Shown here: piece by piece, positions 19,999 to 20,553 of the stretch | Layout: each line of letters starts with the position of its first letter | Position numbering within the stretch: position 1 is the stretch's first letter | Origin: Desulfurococcales archaeon | GTDB taxonomy: Archaea; Thermoproteota; Thermoprotei_A; Sulfolobales; WAQK01 | NCBI GenBank assembly: GCA_027016915.1 | Contig: JALURJ010000315.1 | Span: forward strand, 1 to 20,553 | Direction of reading: 5' to 3' | Length of the DNA: 20,553 nt | Made by a program: the position numbers and the translations under genes | The notes under the pieces: generated by a model | Seen by the model: only the letters and a program-made list of their open reading frames with translations | Told to the model about the DNA's origin: nothing | Database searches by the model: none

Positions 19999-20553
19999 CT
20001 ATAGCTCCACGTAGATCACGTCAAGCTCCAGGCAGGTTGCCTGGGTTCCAAGGATGCTGGAGAAGCTCGGTTCCGTCCTCCCCTCGTCGCCGCTGATCAG
20101 CTCCTTGATGTAGAGCCCGCCCTCAGAGTCTATGAGGGCTTCGAAAATCCTGGGGGCCAGTCTTCTCAGCCTGACGCTGTAAACTTTCCTATACCGGACA
20201 ACGTCTGCGCGTCGATGGAGCACCCTAAGGGGGGTCTGTTGTCTAACTCTCAGGTTAATGAAGGTCCTTTCCAGCTCAGCAACCCTGTCCTCCCCGACAT
20301 CCTCCTCGACTATGAAGAGGGCTCTGTAGATCTTCCTGGTCCTAGCCCGCTCGCTTTTATAGAACCGGACATCCCGCCTACTGGCCCGCTCCTCCAGCAC
20401 CACTTTGACCAGGCCCTGCGAACCGTTGACAGCATCCTCAGCCTCCTTAGGATCGACGTCTAGACGCGCCGGCATCTTAAGCTCCACTATCATTGGACGC
20501 CCAGTGCCCAGCATCCGCGCATCAACATCCTCCCTTCCAGCAGCGTGTAGTAT
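19999..20553 (-). CDS. pus10: tRNA pseudouridine synthase Pus10, C-terminal part (truncated by window edge)
   Basis: Archaeal Pus10 makes pseudouridine 54 and 55 in the T-loop of tRNA. The frame is open from the window end (20553) with 184 residues before TAG. It begins ILHAAGREDVDARMLGTGRP, the signature around the catalytic Asp (D in EDVDARM), and continues with the C-terminal pseudouridine synthase domain, including RVRQQTPLRVLHRRADVVR and SEGGLYIKELISGDEGRTEP (quoted in short pieces), a typical Pus10 KEF/ISGD region. The N-terminal THUMP-containing half lies outside the window. The ATG at 20514 is internal and is not the start. Confidence 0.95.
   Translation of the reverse strand: MLHAAGREDVDARMLGTGRPMIVELKMPARLDVDPKEAEDAVNGSQGLVKVVLEERASRRDVRFYKSERARTRKIYRALFIVEEDVGEDRVAELERTFINLRVRQQTPLRVLHRRADVVRYRKVYSVRLRRLAPRIFEALIDSEGGLYIKELISGDEGRTEPSFSSILGTQATCLELDVIYVEL

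Noticed and set aside
1..20553. tRNA, rRNA, CRISPR array, insertion sequence or defence island
   Set aside because: No T-loop-like GGTTCRAATC context with paired stems, no regularly spaced repeats, no transposase or terminal inverted repeats were seen; nearly all bases are covered by housekeeping genes.

Overview
The window is a GC-rich, gene-packed archaeal chromosome segment with eukaryote-like information-processing genes: PCNA, PriS, GINS, Rpb11/Rpb4-type RNA polymerase subunits, TFS, aIF2alpha, Nop10, an exosome Csl4 and ribosomal proteins L44e, S27e, L10e and L21e. Frequent GTG/TTG starts, AT-rich box A promoters with little or no leader, an archaeal lipid gene (carS) and the archaeal phosphomevalonate dehydratase branch all fit a hyperthermophilic member of the Thermoproteota. 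A Desulfurococcales/Aeropyrum-like organism is my best guess; the species cannot be fixed from this window. I count 29 complete genes and 2 partial ones. No gene-free stretch reaches 100 bases, and I see no rRNA, tRNA, CRISPR array or insertion sequence.

Layout. (1) Positions 3-176 hold the 3' end of a plus-strand gene that converges on and overlaps tmk. (2) Positions 141-5491, minus strand, form one operon read from right to left: RNase H-fold protein, Clp1-type RNA 5' kinase, UbiD-like decarboxylase, AcnX large and small subunits, thymidylate kinase. The UbiD/AcnX trio matches anhydromevalonate phosphate decarboxylase plus phosphomevalonate dehydratase, giving a trans-anhydromevalonate route to isopentenyl phosphate. 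(3) Positions 5552-6642 are the only complete plus-strand genes: a RadA paralog and CDP-archaeol synthase, divergent from (2). (4) Positions 6655-8169, minus: rpl44e, rps27e, eIF2alpha, nop10, a classic archaeal translation cluster. (5) Positions 8216-11116, minus: tfs, a small unknown, pcna, priS, gins15. (6) Positions 11160-15320, minus: rpl10e, dph2, METTL5-like methylase, csl4, DUF2067, rpoL and an unknown 126-residue protein. (7) Positions 15359-19956, minus: rpl21e, rpoF, DUF655, ksgA, mtq2-like, trmJ, trm14. (8) Positions 19999-20553 hold the C-terminal part of pus10, cut by the window edge.

How it works together. The right 14 kb is a minus-strand super-cluster that builds, modifies and runs the transcription/translation machinery: ribosomal proteins, rRNA/tRNA/release-factor/EF-2 modification, RNA polymerase small subunits, exosome and initiation factor. 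The replication sliding clamp, primase and CMG cofactor sit inside it. The left 6.6 kb joins isoprenoid precursor synthesis and ether-lipid head-group activation to nucleic-acid enzymes. Genes within operons abut or overlap, often by 4 nt (ATGA, GTGA or TTGA). Where a new promoter is likely, the AT-rich box usually sits on the TAA stop codon of the upstream gene. That pattern and the four genes of unknown function (RNase H-fold protein, 126-residue protein, 76-residue protein, DUF2067) are the most interesting points. I did not find a convincing defence or mobile system.
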